Shown: piece after piece, positions 18,286 to 26,621 of the stretch
Position numbering within the stretch: position 1 is the first letter of the stretch
Layout: each line of letters starts with the position of its first letter
NCBI GenBank assembly: GCA_964483375.1
Contig: CAZABJ010000002.1
Coordinates: 110,487 to 174,486 of the forward strand
Length of the DNA: 64,000 nucleotides
Direction of reading: 5' to 3'
Source of the DNA: JAUIEH01 sp964483375
Lineage (GTDB): Bacteria; Pseudomonadota; Alphaproteobacteria; Caulobacterales; Maricaulaceae
Notes under the pieces: model-generated
Database searches by the model: none
What the model was told of the DNA's origin: nothing
The model's input: the letters and a program-made list of their open reading frames with translations, nothing else
Program-made: the position numbers and the translations under genes

Positions 18286-19191
18286 GTGAGTGACGCCGAG
18301 CGCCTTTGCGCAAACTGCGGAGCCACGCTCACGGGGCCGTTTTGCTCAGTCTGCGGTCAATCCGAAGACGATATTCGTCGTCCGATTTGGTCGCTTGTTC
18401 AGGACGTCCTGGGTCGCGTGCTGGATTGGGACGGAAAGTTTCTGTTCACGCTCAGGCGGCTCTACACGCGGCCGGGCCGGGTCGCCCGGGACTATGTCGA
18501 TGGAAAGCGCGCCTCCTACACACCGCCAATCCGCCTCTATGTACTCATCAGCCTAGCGTTTTTCCTCTTCGTCGCAGCGCTCGACATTCGGGTGGTGGCG
18601 CTGGAATACACAATTGGTCCCGACGCCCCGCCGGGCGAAGGCTTTGGGAACTTGATCATATCGGGGTTCCGCAGCGGAGAGCCGCCGCCGCCCTACCCTC
18701 TCAGTGACGAGTTCCGCGCCCGCTTACTCGAACAAATGGCGACGGATGGCGACTTGCTCACCCGGGCGATCGGGCCGGCTTTCGTGACTGCGCTTGATGA
18801 TCCAGCCGGGTTCGAAGTCGCGGCCTCGCGCGGCGCCGCGCGCGCCTTACTGGCGATAATCGCCGTTTTCGTGCTGATGAACATGGTGCTCCATCCCAAG
18901 CGCCGGTTGATTGAGCACATTGTCTATTCGCTTTATCTGCACGCTTCTTTTTTGCCCGTGCAAGCGCTCATGATCGTCTCCACCATTCTTCTGGGTTGGA
19001 ATGAGACGCTTGGGGAATGGGCGCTCGTGATCACGCTCGCGCCTTTGATATTCGGCTTCGCCGTTCAGGATCGCGGCTTCTATGGAAGCTCCTGGTTAGG
19101 GCTTCTGTGGCGCATCCCCTTGCTCACCAGCGGATACGTCTTCGCCATCGGCGCGCTGTGGGTGGTTTTGGGTCTCCTCGTGCTTCTGTGA
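18286..19191 (+). CDS. DUF3667 zinc-ribbon membrane protein
   Basis: A 301-aa protein of unknown function. Residues 8-24 form a zinc ribbon (CANCGATLTGPFCSVCGQ, with CxxC twice). Next comes the DUF3667 signature: a LDWDGKFLFTLRRLYTRPG segment, then VARDYVDGKRASYTPPIRLYVLISL. About five membrane helices follow (residues ~85-105, 185-205, 225-245, 250-265 and 275-300). The start is GTG, four bases after the dipeptidase stop, so translation is probably coupled. No function is established for the family. Confidence 0.85.
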   Translation: MSDAERLCANCGATLTGPFCSVCGQSEDDIRRPIWSLVQDVLGRVLDWDGKFLFTLRRLYTRPGRVARDYVDGKRASYTPPIRLYVLISLAFFLFVAALDIRVVALEYTIGPDAPPGEGFGNLIISGFRSGEPPPPYPLSDEFRARLLEQMATDGDLLTRAIGPAFVTALDDPAGFEVAASRGAARALLAIIAVFVLMNMVLHPKRRLIEHIVYSLYLHASFLPVQALMIVSTILLGWNETLGEWALVITLAPLIFGFAVQDRGFYGSSWLGLLWRIPLLTSGYVFAIGALWVVLGLLVLL

Positions 19192-19234
19192 CCGCTCACC
19201 TTTCGTTCAGGGCCGGTCGGGCTTATATGTGAGT

Positions 19235-19525
19235 CGTTCGCTTTGCGGACTATGGCGGTAAACGCGCGTGGAATAACCGGACCGGACCCGGGGGCGGTAC
19301 CCGGCGGCTCCACCAAATCTCCCGGCGTTGCGGGAGCTTGGGGCCGAAATAGGATCGACGGACGGGTAAAGACGTTTGCTTCCGCTCGGACGGGCCCCGT
19401 TAAAAGCCCGCTAGCAATAGTTGCCAACGACAACTTTGCTGAAGGTCGTGAGCTCCTCGCTGCGTAATGCAGCAGAGCTTGACCGCTCTTAAGCCCTAGG
19501 CTCTTAGCACGCCTAGGCGGGGCTC
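19235..19525 (+). ncRNA. ssrA: tmRNA, circularly permuted two-piece alphaproteobacterial form
   Basis: tmRNA rescues stalled ribosomes and adds a degradation tag. In permuted order, the acceptor piece comes first and ends in CCACCA at 19310-19315, preceded by a T-arm (CCGGG/CCCGG). An intervening loop of about 24 nt follows (19316-19339). The coding piece begins GGGGCCGAAATAGGATCGAC at 19340. GGGGCCG pairs with CGGCTCC just before ACCA to form the acceptor stem. The tag reading frame runs from GCC 19423 to TAA 19465-19467 and encodes ANDNFAEGRELLAA. A paired AGCCC...GGGCT region at 19492-19524 fits the 3' pseudoknot part. Outer boundaries are approximate. Confidence 0.93.
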
Positions 19526-19567
19526 GGGGGCGCCTGGCAACAGAAGCCCCCACTTCCCTTTTTCCCT
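19526..19567 (+). terminator. Rho-independent terminator after tmRNA
   Basis: The inverted repeat GGGGGC (19526-19531) / GCCCCC (19546-19551), separated by 14 bases, is followed by a T-rich run (acttccctttttccc). It is placed directly after the tmRNA 3' structures and 11 bp before the convergent GNAT gene stop, so it may serve both directions. Confidence 0.65.
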
Positions 19568-19577
19568 GTTCCCCCGC

Positions 19578-20147
19578 TTACGCGGCAAACCGCTCAAGCA
19601 GAACCACGTCGCTCTGGTCGTACCGGGCCCGGGCGTATTGTCGGTAATCAAGCTTTGCAGCGAGCCGCATGGACCGGTCATTGCCCACGCTCACCATGCA
19701 GACGGTGCGCGCGACCCCGCGAGCGGCAATCCATCGATGCACGGCGGCGAGCGCCTCCAGCGCCAAGCCGCGGCCCTGCGCCCAACGCGCAAGCGCCCAT
19801 CCCGCCTCCGGTGCGGCGCCCAAGTCCGGGCTCAGCGCGCGCTTGAACTCCCCAAAGCCGACCTCGCCGGCGAAATGACCGTTCTCTTTGTCCTCAAGGG
19901 CCCAATAGCCGTAGCCGACGACGACCCAATGCCCCACCGTCGCCAATAAGCGGCGCCAACAGGTCTCCACGGGCGAGAGGTCGGGCGGCATGGCGTGGTG
20001 TTCCCGAAACTCCGCGCGCAGAGCGATGAAGGCGTCGAGATCCTCTATACGCGGGGCGCGAAGGATGAGCCTCTCGGTTTCCAAAACGGGGATCAGGCCC
20101 TGTGCGTCCACCGCGGTCTCCTTGCTGGGCCATGACATGGTCGTCAT
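19578..20147 (-). CDS. GNAT-family N-acetyltransferase (RimJ/RimL-like)
   Basis: A 189-aa acetyltransferase of the GNAT_3 type. The N-terminal LETERLILRAPRIEDLDAFIAL strand-helix is typical. AGEVGFGEFKRAL carries the beta-bulge, and the acetyl-CoA loop lies in ALARWAQGRGLALEALAAVHRWI (Q/RxxGxA-like). The C-terminal part, VSVGNDRSMRLAAKLDYRQYARARY, is the usual N-x-x-S-x-x-x-x-K-x-G/D-F/Y element. The acceptor could be a protein N-terminus or a small molecule; the sequence does not tell. Its start overlaps the stop of the upstream DUF2459 gene by four bases. Confidence 0.85.
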   Translation of the reverse strand: MTTMSWPSKETAVDAQGLIPVLETERLILRAPRIEDLDAFIALRAEFREHHAMPPDLSPVETCWRRLLATVGHWVVVGYGYWALEDKENGHFAGEVGFGEFKRALSPDLGAAPEAGWALARWAQGRGLALEALAAVHRWIAARGVARTVCMVSVGNDRSMRLAAKLDYRQYARARYDQSDVVLLERFAA

Positions 20148-20842
20148 TGAGGGTCTCTCAGAGCATAGCCTCCGCCCTCCGGGTCGTCGCTAGGGGGACA
20201 GCGACGGGGCGCGAAGAGCGCGAGTTGCCCGGTCAGGATTTGGGCGGGCGCGCTGATGGGCGCATTCACCGGCGCGCCGGCCCGGACGAGCAAGCGCGCC
20301 GTCCACACATTGCATGTCTGCAACGCATGATACGACCGGGGCGAACGAAAATAGAGGCTCCGTCCGGGCCATTGGCCCGGGCCAACCACCACCGGCGCGC
20401 CCGTCGCGTCCCGCGCGATTTCCGCCTCAAGGTCCTGGGCGAGCTGCGCAAAGCCGCTGTGAGAAAGCGCGATATCGACCGTGTCCGCCCGGATCGCCTC
20501 GTCCGGGCGGCGATTGAGCGCGATCACATGCAAGACGCTAGGGCTGGGCGGGATCGCCGCATCAACGGCGCGCCTCACCCCGGGACCTTGCCGATAAAAC
20601 GTCTCATCGCCCCACCCAATCGCGAACCACCGCGCAGACGGGAACGCAGCGCGCAGCGGGCCGGCGAGCGGAAACGCCTCAGCGGGCATGTAAAGGGTCG
20701 TGTGAAAACCGTTCGACGCGACGGTCGCCAGACGGCAATCGCCGGGGCTGGGCGGGGGCGCGAGCGCGCGGGGATTGGCGGCCGCGGCGATCAGCGCCAA
20801 AGCCGCACACGTCAAAACGATGCGTCTGAGCGTCCGCGGCAT
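20144..20842 (-). CDS. DUF2459 / TIGR02117 family exported protein
   Basis: A 232-aa protein with an N-terminal signal segment (residues 6-22, ending AAA) and the DUF2459 signature: VASNGFHTTLYMPA, then ARWFAIGWGDETFYRQ and a late CNVWTARLL. The central Gly-Trp-Gly-Asp and Phe-Tyr residues and the Asn-x-Trp are conserved in the family as I remember it. It is probably exported to the periplasm. No biochemical function is established. It is translationally coupled to the GNAT gene by an ATGA overlap. Confidence 0.75.
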   Translation of the reverse strand: MPRTLRRIVLTCAALALIAAAANPRALAPPPSPGDCRLATVASNGFHTTLYMPAEAFPLAGPLRAAFPSARWFAIGWGDETFYRQGPGVRRAVDAAIPPSPSVLHVIALNRRPDEAIRADTVDIALSHSGFAQLAQDLEAEIARDATGAPVVVGPGQWPGRSLYFRSPRSYHALQTCNVWTARLLVRAGAPVNAPISAPAQILTGQLALFAPRRCPPSDDPEGGGYALRDPQ

Positions 20843-20941
20843 TCCGATCCCTCGCTGCGCGGCCTTGGCCGCCGGGCCGATTGACTAAGCGGCTCTCGCG
20901 TCTACCCTGGCGACGGTGTTCGCAGGAGCTTCGTAACGTCC

Positions 20942-21403
20942 GTGTCGGCTGATTTGATGGGATATCGAGAAATGACGCAGCGCGCCATGCGCGGCGTCGT
21001 TCGCGAGGCGCTTGGGCGGGTGGCCGAAGAAGGCGGGCTGCCAGGGGCGCATCATTTTCTCATCACCTTCCGCACCCAGGCGCCCGGCGTCGACCTTGAC
21101 CCCGCGCTCACCCAGCAACACCCCGAACGCATGGCCATCGTCTTGGAGCACCAGTTCTGGGACCTGACAGTCGAGGAAGACGCGTTCGAAGTGACGCTTA
21201 AGTTCGGCGGCGTGCCGAAATATCTCCGGGTGCCTTTCGCCTCGCTCTTAGAGTTCGCGGACCCTGCGGCGAAGTTCCTTTTGCGCTTCGATGCGCCGCC
21301 GGATGACGAGCCCGCCGAGGCTGAAGAAGCCTCCGCCGCGCCCGCAGAGCCCGGTTCGGGCGAAGTCGTCAGCTTGGACGCGTTTCGCAAAAAGCCGACC
21401 TAA
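20942..21403 (+). CDS. sspB: SspB, ClpXP adaptor for tmRNA-tagged proteins (alpha type)
   Basis: A 153-aa homologue of the alphaproteobacterial SspB family. Core beta-barrel segments HHFLITFRTQAPGVDLDP, PERMAIVLEHQFWDLTVEED and FEVTLKFGGVPKYLRVPFASLLEFADPAAKFLLRF span residues 35-120. The last ~30 residues are acidic/Ala-rich and end in VVSLDAFRKKP, the ClpX-tethering tail. SspB delivers ssrA-tagged polypeptides to ClpXP. The tmRNA that makes those tags lies 1.4 kb upstream on the same strand. The start codon used here is GTG; the ATG of MGYREMTQ (20957) is possible. Confidence 0.93.
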   Translation: MSADLMGYREMTQRAMRGVVREALGRVAEEGGLPGAHHFLITFRTQAPGVDLDPALTQQHPERMAIVLEHQFWDLTVEEDAFEVTLKFGGVPKYLRVPFASLLEFADPAAKFLLRFDAPPDDEPAEAEEASAAPAEPGSGEVVSLDAFRKKPT

Positions 21404-21418
21404 CCAAGAGCCGGCCGC

Positions 21419-21817
21419 TCACGGGTGCGCCGCCATTCGCACCCAAAGCCGGGCGCGCTCTCCCGCGGCGCGTTCCACCAGCAGCCTGCTCACCTGGCTA
21501 TCGTCCCGAAACACCCTGCCCTTGATCGAATCGAGAACGGCTTTGGCGACGTTATCCACGTCCATCACAGGGGCCGCCGGGGTGGTTTCAATGCCGATTT
21601 CGACGCTGAACTCCCCGGTATAGGCGGGGCGGAGCCAGCGGGCTTCTTTGCGAAAAAACCCGTCCGCCTCGCGCTTCAACGCCCGAGTTTGCGTTGTGAG
21701 GCCTTCAATGCGCAGCCACACGGCGTCTTGCACCTGAGCGATGCGAATCCGTCCGCGCCCCTGCCACGCCAAGGTCAAGCCGGACTCTGTGATGGAATCG
21801 GACCAAAGTGGGAACAT
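21419..21817 (-). CDS. RusA-like Holliday junction resolvase family protein
   Basis: A 132-aa protein in which MDVDNVAKAVLDSIKGRVFRDDSQVSRLLVER (central part, about residues 83-114) carries the RusA pattern: D-x-D-N-x-x-K-x-x-L-D, then DDxxV. The acidic cluster is the metal site of RusA-type junction endonucleases. Chromosomal RusA-like proteins are common in alphaproteobacteria, and a role in recombination repair is inferred. I use ATG 21817; a GTG at 21859 would run over the LexA-type box. It is convergent with sspB (15 bp) and divergent from the small zinc-ribbon gene. Confidence 0.75.
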   Translation of the reverse strand: MFPLWSDSITESGLTLAWQGRGRIRIAQVQDAVWLRIEGLTTQTRALKREADGFFRKEARWLRPAYTGEFSVEIGIETTPAAPVMDVDNVAKAVLDSIKGRVFRDDSQVSRLLVERAAGERARLWVRMAAHP

Positions 21818-21848
21818 AGGCCTTGCGCCGCAAAAAAGTTTGTGTAGT

Positions 21849-21863
21849 GTTCCAGTCACGTTC
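21849..21863. promoter_or_regulatory. Putative LexA (SOS) operator, GTTC-N7-GTTC
   Basis: GTTC at 21849-21852 and GTTC at 21860-21863 are separated by exactly seven bases, the alphaproteobacterial LexA direct-repeat consensus. It lies in the 63-bp intergenic region between the divergent RusA-like resolvase gene and the 89-aa zinc-ribbon gene. It could therefore control both. Basis: exact match to a known consensus; binding is inferred. Confidence 0.65.
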
Positions 21864-21880
21864 TATTCGGAGACACAGTC

Positions 21881-22150
21881 ATGGCACGGATGATGGACAC
21901 CGTCACGCTCGCTGTCAGCTGCTCGCATTGCGGCGGATCGCAAATCGAACTGGAAACCCCGGGCTGCGACGAAAGCCTGGCGAGCTGCGGAACCTGCGGG
22001 TTGGAGCTTGGGATCTGGGCGGAAGTCAAAGAACAAGCGCGTGCGGCGATGTTCGATGCGATGCGCGATGATTTTCGCGAGCTTCTCGCCGCTTCCTCCC
22101 GACCGCCTCCACTGGCTCTCGCCGGGATGGAGCCGCGCGCCTCGGCCTAG
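21881..22150 (+). CDS. Small zinc-ribbon protein of unknown function
   Basis: An 89-aa protein not assigned to a family. Two CxxC knuckles are seen (CSHC at residues 14-17 and CGTC at 36-39), about 18 residues apart, as in a short zinc ribbon. A helical, acidic/Ala-rich half follows and the C-terminus is Pro-rich. GGAG lies nine bases before the ATG. It starts 17 bp downstream of a GTTC-N7-GTTC box, so it may be DNA-damage inducible together with the divergent RusA-like gene. A DNA-binding or protein-binding role is only a guess. Confidence 0.65.
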   Translation: MARMMDTVTLAVSCSHCGGSQIELETPGCDESLASCGTCGLELGIWAEVKEQARAAMFDAMRDDFRELLAASSRPPPLALAGMEPRASA

Positions 22151-22205
22151 GCGCGCACCCATGCTACACGGCGCGGCGAAGCCAATCGCCGTATGAGGGT
22201 CCCGC

Positions 22206-23606
22206 ATGATTGACGCCGCCGCCACGCGCCGTGAAACCGACAGTTTTGGCGAACTGGAAGTGCCCGCCGACCGATATTGGGGGGCGCAGACCGCGCGCTC
22301 GCTGATGAATTTTCCTATCGGCGAGGAACGGTTGCCCAGCCCGCTTATTCGCGGGCTTGGCGTGGTGAAACGCGCAGCCGCTTTGTCCAATGGCGAATTG
22401 GGCGCGTTGGAGCCGCATTTGGCCGAAGCGATCGCGGAGGCGGCGGGGGAAGTGGTCGAAGGCCGCCGCGACGCGGAATTTCCGCTTTCGGTTTGGCAGA
22501 CCGGGTCGGGCACCCAGTCGAACATGAACGCCAATGAGGTGATCGCCAATTTGGCGATTGAACGGCTGGGGGGAACGGTCGGGTCGAAAGACCCCGTCCA
22601 TCCCAATGACCACGTCAATCGCAGCCAGTCCTCCAACGACGTCTTCCCCACCGCGATGCATGTCGCGACCGCGGAAGAAATCGTGCGCCGCTTGATACCG
22701 GCGCTCGAGCATTTGCACGCCGCGCTCGCCGCCAAGGCCGAAGCCTTTGACGCGATCATCAAAATTGGCCGCACGCATTTGCAAGACGCCACCCCGCTGA
22801 CCCTTGGTCAGGAATTTTCTGGCTACGCCGCACAGCTCAGCCTGGGCGTTCGACGCGTGCGCGAGGGGCTCGAACATCTATGGCCCCTGGCGCAGGGCGG
22901 AACGGCGGTGGGAACCGGGCTCAACGCCCCGGTCGGTTTCGCCGAAACCTTCGCGCGCCACGCCGCGGACATCACCGGTCTCCCCTTTGTGACGGCGCCG
23001 AACAAATTCGAGGCGCTCGCCGCCCATGACGGGGTGGTCTACGCTCATGCCGCCGTGGCCACCGTCGCCGGCTCGCTGTTTAAGATCGCCAATGACATTC
23101 GCCTGATGGGATCAGGCCCGCGCTCGGGACTGGGCGAAATTTCGCTGCCTGCGAACGAGCCGGGCTCCTCGATCATGCCGGGCAAGGTCAATCCCACCCA
23201 AGCCGAGGCGCTCACCATGGTTTGCGCGAAAGTGCATGGGAACCACGCCGCGATCGGTTTCGCCGGCAGCCAAGGCCATTTCGAGCTGAACGTCTTCAAG
23301 CCCATGATGGCGCACACGATCCTGCAATCCATCCGGCTGGTGTCCGATGCGGCGGTCAGCTTCGCGGATCGCTGCGTCACGGGCATTGAGGCGAATGAGG
23401 GGCGGATCGCCGAGTTGGTCGATCGCTCCTTAATGCTCGTGACCGCGCTCGCCCCCATCATCGGCTATGACAACGCCACCGCAGTCGCCAAAAAGGCGCA
23501 TGCCGAGGGCACGACGTTGCGCGAAGCCGCGCTCGCGCTCGGGGTCGTCAGCGCTGAGGCGTTTGACCGGGTCGTACGGCCGGAATTGATGATCGCGCCT
23601 CGCTGA
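22206..23606 (+). CDS. fumC: Class II fumarate hydratase FumC
   Basis: A 466-aa fumarase of the aspartase/fumarase superfamily, interconverting fumarate and malate in the TCA cycle. The signature loop GSSIMPGKVNPTQAEA with the catalytic Ser is at about residues 318-333. TGSGTQSNMNANEV, the HPNDHVNRSQSSND substrate segment and KIGRTHLQDATPLTLGQEFSGY are all intact. It is an iron-independent, oxygen-stable type. The stop is followed 34 bp later by a strong terminator hairpin, so it is probably a single-gene unit. Confidence 0.98.
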   Translation: MIDAAATRRETDSFGELEVPADRYWGAQTARSLMNFPIGEERLPSPLIRGLGVVKRAAALSNGELGALEPHLAEAIAEAAGEVVEGRRDAEFPLSVWQTGSGTQSNMNANEVIANLAIERLGGTVGSKDPVHPNDHVNRSQSSNDVFPTAMHVATAEEIVRRLIPALEHLHAALAAKAEAFDAIIKIGRTHLQDATPLTLGQEFSGYAAQLSLGVRRVREGLEHLWPLAQGGTAVGTGLNAPVGFAETFARHAADITGLPFVTAPNKFEALAAHDGVVYAHAAVATVAGSLFKIANDIRLMGSGPRSGLGEISLPANEPGSSIMPGKVNPTQAEALTMVCAKVHGNHAAIGFAGSQGHFELNVFKPMMAHTILQSIRLVSDAAVSFADRCVTGIEANEGRIAELVDRSLMLVTALAPIIGYDNATAVAKKAHAEGTTLREAALALGVVSAEAFDRVVRPELMIAPR

Positions 23607-23639
23607 GGTCCGTTTCCGCGCAGCCACGCCACCCCTGAC

Positions 23640-23670
23640 GACGCCGCCCGCAGGGGCGGCGTCTCTTGCC
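23640..23670 (+). terminator. Terminator hairpin after fumC
   Basis: GACGCCGCCC (23640-23649) and GGGCGGCGTC (23654-23663) are a perfect 10-bp inverted repeat with a four-base loop. It is followed by TCTTGCC, a weak T-rich tail. It begins 34 bp after the fumC stop. Confidence 0.65.
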
Positions 23671-23893
23671 CTGTTGCTGCGTATGCCGCCAAGCGACGCG
23701 GATGACCCCGCGCCTCAGGGCGCGCGGTCCTGCGTCATGGCCGGGGCCCGGCCGACACAGGCCTGCCCCTCTCCCTCCTCGCACGCCCGCGTCCCGTTTC
23801 CTCCTCGCAGCGCGCCGGCCCGCGGCTTGCATGTCCCGTCATGGATCAAGCCCTCGCGGGACGCGGGGGGACGCACGCAAGCAGGAGACGGGG

Positions 23894-24592
23894 ATGCGAA
23901 CTTTTGCTGCGGCCGCCGGAGCGGCCGTAATGATCGCCGGCGCGGCGAACGCGCAGGCGACGGGTGCGAACCGCGAACGGGGCTTTTCGGTTGAGGCCTA
24001 TCTCGGCCTGAATGAAACCACCCTGGATGAGCAGGTGTTTCTCGCCGGCGCCCCGGCGGACGCGACCTCCATCGAACTCACCGCAGAGGCCTTCGGCGCG
24101 GCGGCCATGTATCGGGTCGCCCTGCCTTGGAATTTGGTCGGCGGGCTGGGGGGCTTCATCGAAGGCCAATCCGCTGAGACGACCCTGTTCGATACGACCC
24201 AAACCGTTGATACGGCCGGCGGACCCGTGGAACAGCGTGTCGCGGAGAGCGTCGATCTCGGCCTCGGCTATGGCGCGCGCGGCTTGATCGGCTACGCCTT
24301 TGAAGAAACCCCGGTGATGATTTACGTCACGGGCGGCTGGGGCCGGCTGGACTTCACCAAGTTGCGCACCGACGGCCTTACCACTCAGGCGTTCGAAGAT
24401 ACGTTTTCTTACTACGAAATCGGTGCTGGCGTGGAATATGACTTCGCGCCCGGCGCCTCAATCGTAGGAGAGGCGGTGCACCGCGAGTATGAAGACTTCA
24501 CCGTCCCTTACGCTGTCCCGGGCGATTTCGCTGAGTATTCCGGCGATGCGCTGTCGCTTCGGATCGGCGTGCGCTACGTCTTCGGCGGCTAA
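23894..24592 (+). CDS. Outer-membrane beta-barrel protein
   Basis: A 232-aa exported protein. Signal peptide residues 1-20 (MRTFAAAAGAAVMIAGAANA, cleavage before QAT). The mature part alternates hydrophobic and polar residues in strands and ends in LSLRIGVRYVFGG. Family resemblance is to small OmpA/OmpW-like porin-type barrels, but I cannot name one. ATG 23894 has AGGAG six bases upstream; an in-frame start at 23666 would bury the signal peptide. The 287-bp gap before it holds only the fumC terminator and GC-rich leader sequence. Confidence 0.75.
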   Translation: MRTFAAAAGAAVMIAGAANAQATGANRERGFSVEAYLGLNETTLDEQVFLAGAPADATSIELTAEAFGAAAMYRVALPWNLVGGLGGFIEGQSAETTLFDTTQTVDTAGGPVEQRVAESVDLGLGYGARGLIGYAFEETPVMIYVTGGWGRLDFTKLRTDGLTTQAFEDTFSYYEIGAGVEYDFAPGASIVGEAVHREYEDFTVPYAVPGDFAEYSGDALSLRIGVRYVFGG

Positions 24593-24619
24593 GCCGTCGT
24601 GCTGGGAGGAACGCACGTG

Positions 24620-24853
24620 ATGAGCGGACACTTGGTCAAGCGCTCCTTGGCGATCGCCGGCCATAAAACCAGTTTGGCGCTCGAGCCCGAATTCTGGAGC
24701 GCTCTTGAGGCTGAAGCGCGGGCGGCGGGCAAGCCGATCGCCCGCCTGGTGGCGGAGATCGATTCTCGCCGCGAAGATTCCGCGCCTGGCCGCTCTCTGG
24801 CCAGCGCGGTGCGCGTTTGGATCTTGACCCGGCTGCGTCGCGCCTCAGCATGA
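24620..24853 (+). CDS. Ribbon-helix-helix domain protein
   Basis: A 77-aa protein: HLVKRSLAIAGHKTSLALEPEFWSALEAEARAAGKPIARLVAEID is the pattern of the RHH_4-type family common in alphaproteobacteria (a DNA-contacting strand, then two helices). The C-terminus SLASAVRVWILTRLR matches the usual SSAIRVFVL ending. It may be a small transcriptional regulator; the target is unknown. GGAGGA lies nine bases before ATG 24620. It is 27 bp after the outer-membrane protein gene and 4 bp before the CLC gene. Confidence 0.75.
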   Translation: MSGHLVKRSLAIAGHKTSLALEPEFWSALEAEARAAGKPIARLVAEIDSRREDSAPGRSLASAVRVWILTRLRRASA

Positions 24854-24857
24854 GGCC

Positions 24858-26567
24858 ATGTCCTCCGCTCGCTCGTCGCTTTTGGCATTCGGGGGCCGAC
24901 GCGCGCGCGCTCTGACGCGGTTGGCGCGCCGGCGGCTGGCCCGCGCTCCTAGGATGTTGCGGGGCTTCCAAAGCCGGCTCAGCGGCGATGTGGGGATGTG
25001 GATCGGCGGGCTCATTGTGGGCGTCGTCGTGGGCTACGCCGCTCTGGCGTTTATTCTCGCCATCCAAGGTTTTCAGTCCCTGTTTTATGGCGGCGGCGCA
25101 TCGGTGGGGGACTTCCCCGGCCATGTGGCGAGCTTGCCCTATTGGCGCGCGTGGATGACGCCGATTGTGGCCGGCTGCGTTGTGTCGGCGTTTTTGTGGT
25201 TTGGCGCGCGCCGGGGATGGCTGCCCGAGACCCGCGGTTTCGGCGTCGCCGACGTCATTGAAGCCAGAGCCGTCCATGGCGGTCGCTCGCCGCTTGCGCC
25301 GGCGGTCTATTCCTCATTGGCCGCCGCGGCCTCGCTGGGCGGGGGCGCGTCAGCCGGCCGCGAAGGACCCGCCGTACATCTGGGCGGCGCAATCGCCGTG
25401 GCGATGGGGCGATGGGCGCGGCTGGGGGCGCGGGAGACCCGTATCATTCTGGCCTGCGGCGCGGGTGCGGCGGTGGCGGCCTCTTTCAATGCGCCGATCG
25501 CGGGGGCGGTGTTCGCCTTTGAGGTCGTGCTGGGACATTATGCGCCGCGCGCCATCGCGCCGGTGGCCATCTCATCCACGGCCGCCGCGCTTGTTTCGCG
25601 GTTCCATCTGGGCGACCAGCCTGCGTTCTTTCTTGAGAACGTCGTGGAAGTGTCGATGTCGTTCGTCGACCTGCCGGGCGCTGCGCTTCTTGGCGCTGTT
25701 TGCGCGCTTGTGGCCGTGGCGTTCATGCGCGCCATCCTGATTGCCGGGGCGCGCTTCCGCGAAACGGCGGACGCCATCGGGCTTCCGCTCTGGGCGCTAC
25801 CGAGCTTGGGCGGGGTGTTGCTTGGCGCATTCGCGGTTCAAGAACCGCTCGCGCTCGGGGTCGGCTATGAAGCGACGGCCGGAGCGCTTAAGGGCGCCTA
25901 TGGGCTCTGGGCCTTGTTGGCGCTTGTGGGGTTGAAGCTTCTGGCGACGGCGCTGAGCATCGGCTGCCGTTTCCCCGGCGGGGTGTTTTCGCCGAGTTTG
26001 TTGTTGGGCGCGGCTCTGGGCGCAGCGTTCGGCCTCGCCCTGGGTCAGCTCAGCGACGCGCCCTTCGCGCCAGCAAGCTTTTATGCGCTGGTGGGCATGG
26101 GCGCGCTCAGCGGCGCGGTGCTCGCTGCGCCCTTGTCGACGACGCTGATCGCCTTCGAGCTTACGCAAAGCTACGACACCGCGGTGGCGGTGTTGGTCGC
26201 GGTGTCGCTTGCGACCGTCATCGTGCAACGCATCCTCGGCGCTGGGTTTTTCCAGCTTCAAATCGAGGCTCATGGCTACACCCTGCGCGAGGGGCCCCAG
26301 CGGGTGATCCTGCAAACGGTGCGGGTGAAGGACTTCATGACCCCAATCGACGCTGCTGGCGGGGAACGCCCTCCCGAGGGGCCGTCGCTTTATGAGACCG
26401 ACACGCTGGGGAAGGCCCTGGCTCTGTTAGAAAAGGAAGGTCTGGACTCCGCGCTGGTGCGCGCGCGCGGCGCTGACGAGCCCGTTGTGGGGTATGTCCG
26501 GCGCGCCGATGCTCTGATCGCCTACAATCGACGGCTCGTGGACGCCCATGAGGAGCGATCGCGCTGA
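24858..26567 (+). CDS. CLC-family chloride channel/transporter with C-terminal CBS region
   Basis: A 569-aa polytopic protein. CLC selectivity-filter motifs are GREGPAVHLGG (gating Glu169), GGVFSPSLLLGAALG and GALSGAVLAAPLSTTLIAFELT. A cytoplasmic CBS-like segment occupies residues ~480-560 (VKDFMTPIDA ... GYVRRADALIAYN). The internal proton-glutamate position of ClC-ec1 (E203) corresponds to Val223 in NAPIAGAVFAFEVV, as in animal CLC channels, with the neighbouring Glu222 kept. That argues against classical H+-coupled exchange, but only by analogy. The first 40 residues are Arg-rich and cytoplasmic. The following CDGSH gene is 54 bp away. Confidence 0.9.
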   Translation: MSSARSSLLAFGGRRARALTRLARRRLARAPRMLRGFQSRLSGDVGMWIGGLIVGVVVGYAALAFILAIQGFQSLFYGGGASVGDFPGHVASLPYWRAWMTPIVAGCVVSAFLWFGARRGWLPETRGFGVADVIEARAVHGGRSPLAPAVYSSLAAAASLGGGASAGREGPAVHLGGAIAVAMGRWARLGARETRIILACGAGAAVAASFNAPIAGAVFAFEVVLGHYAPRAIAPVAISSTAAALVSRFHLGDQPAFFLENVVEVSMSFVDLPGAALLGAVCALVAVAFMRAILIAGARFRETADAIGLPLWALPSLGGVLLGAFAVQEPLALGVGYEATAGALKGAYGLWALLALVGLKLLATALSIGCRFPGGVFSPSLLLGAALGAAFGLALGQLSDAPFAPASFYALVGMGALSGAVLAAPLSTTLIAFELTQSYDTAVAVLVAVSLATVIVQRILGAGFFQLQIEAHGYTLREGPQRVILQTVRVKDFMTPIDAAGGERPPEGPSLYETDTLGKALALLEKEGLDSALVRARGADEPVVGYVRRADALIAYNRRLVDAHEERSR

Positions 26568-26621
26568 GCGCCTCGACGCGCTAGGCTGGGGGTCGCCCTA
26601 GTCCTCATTGGGAGCCGAGCC

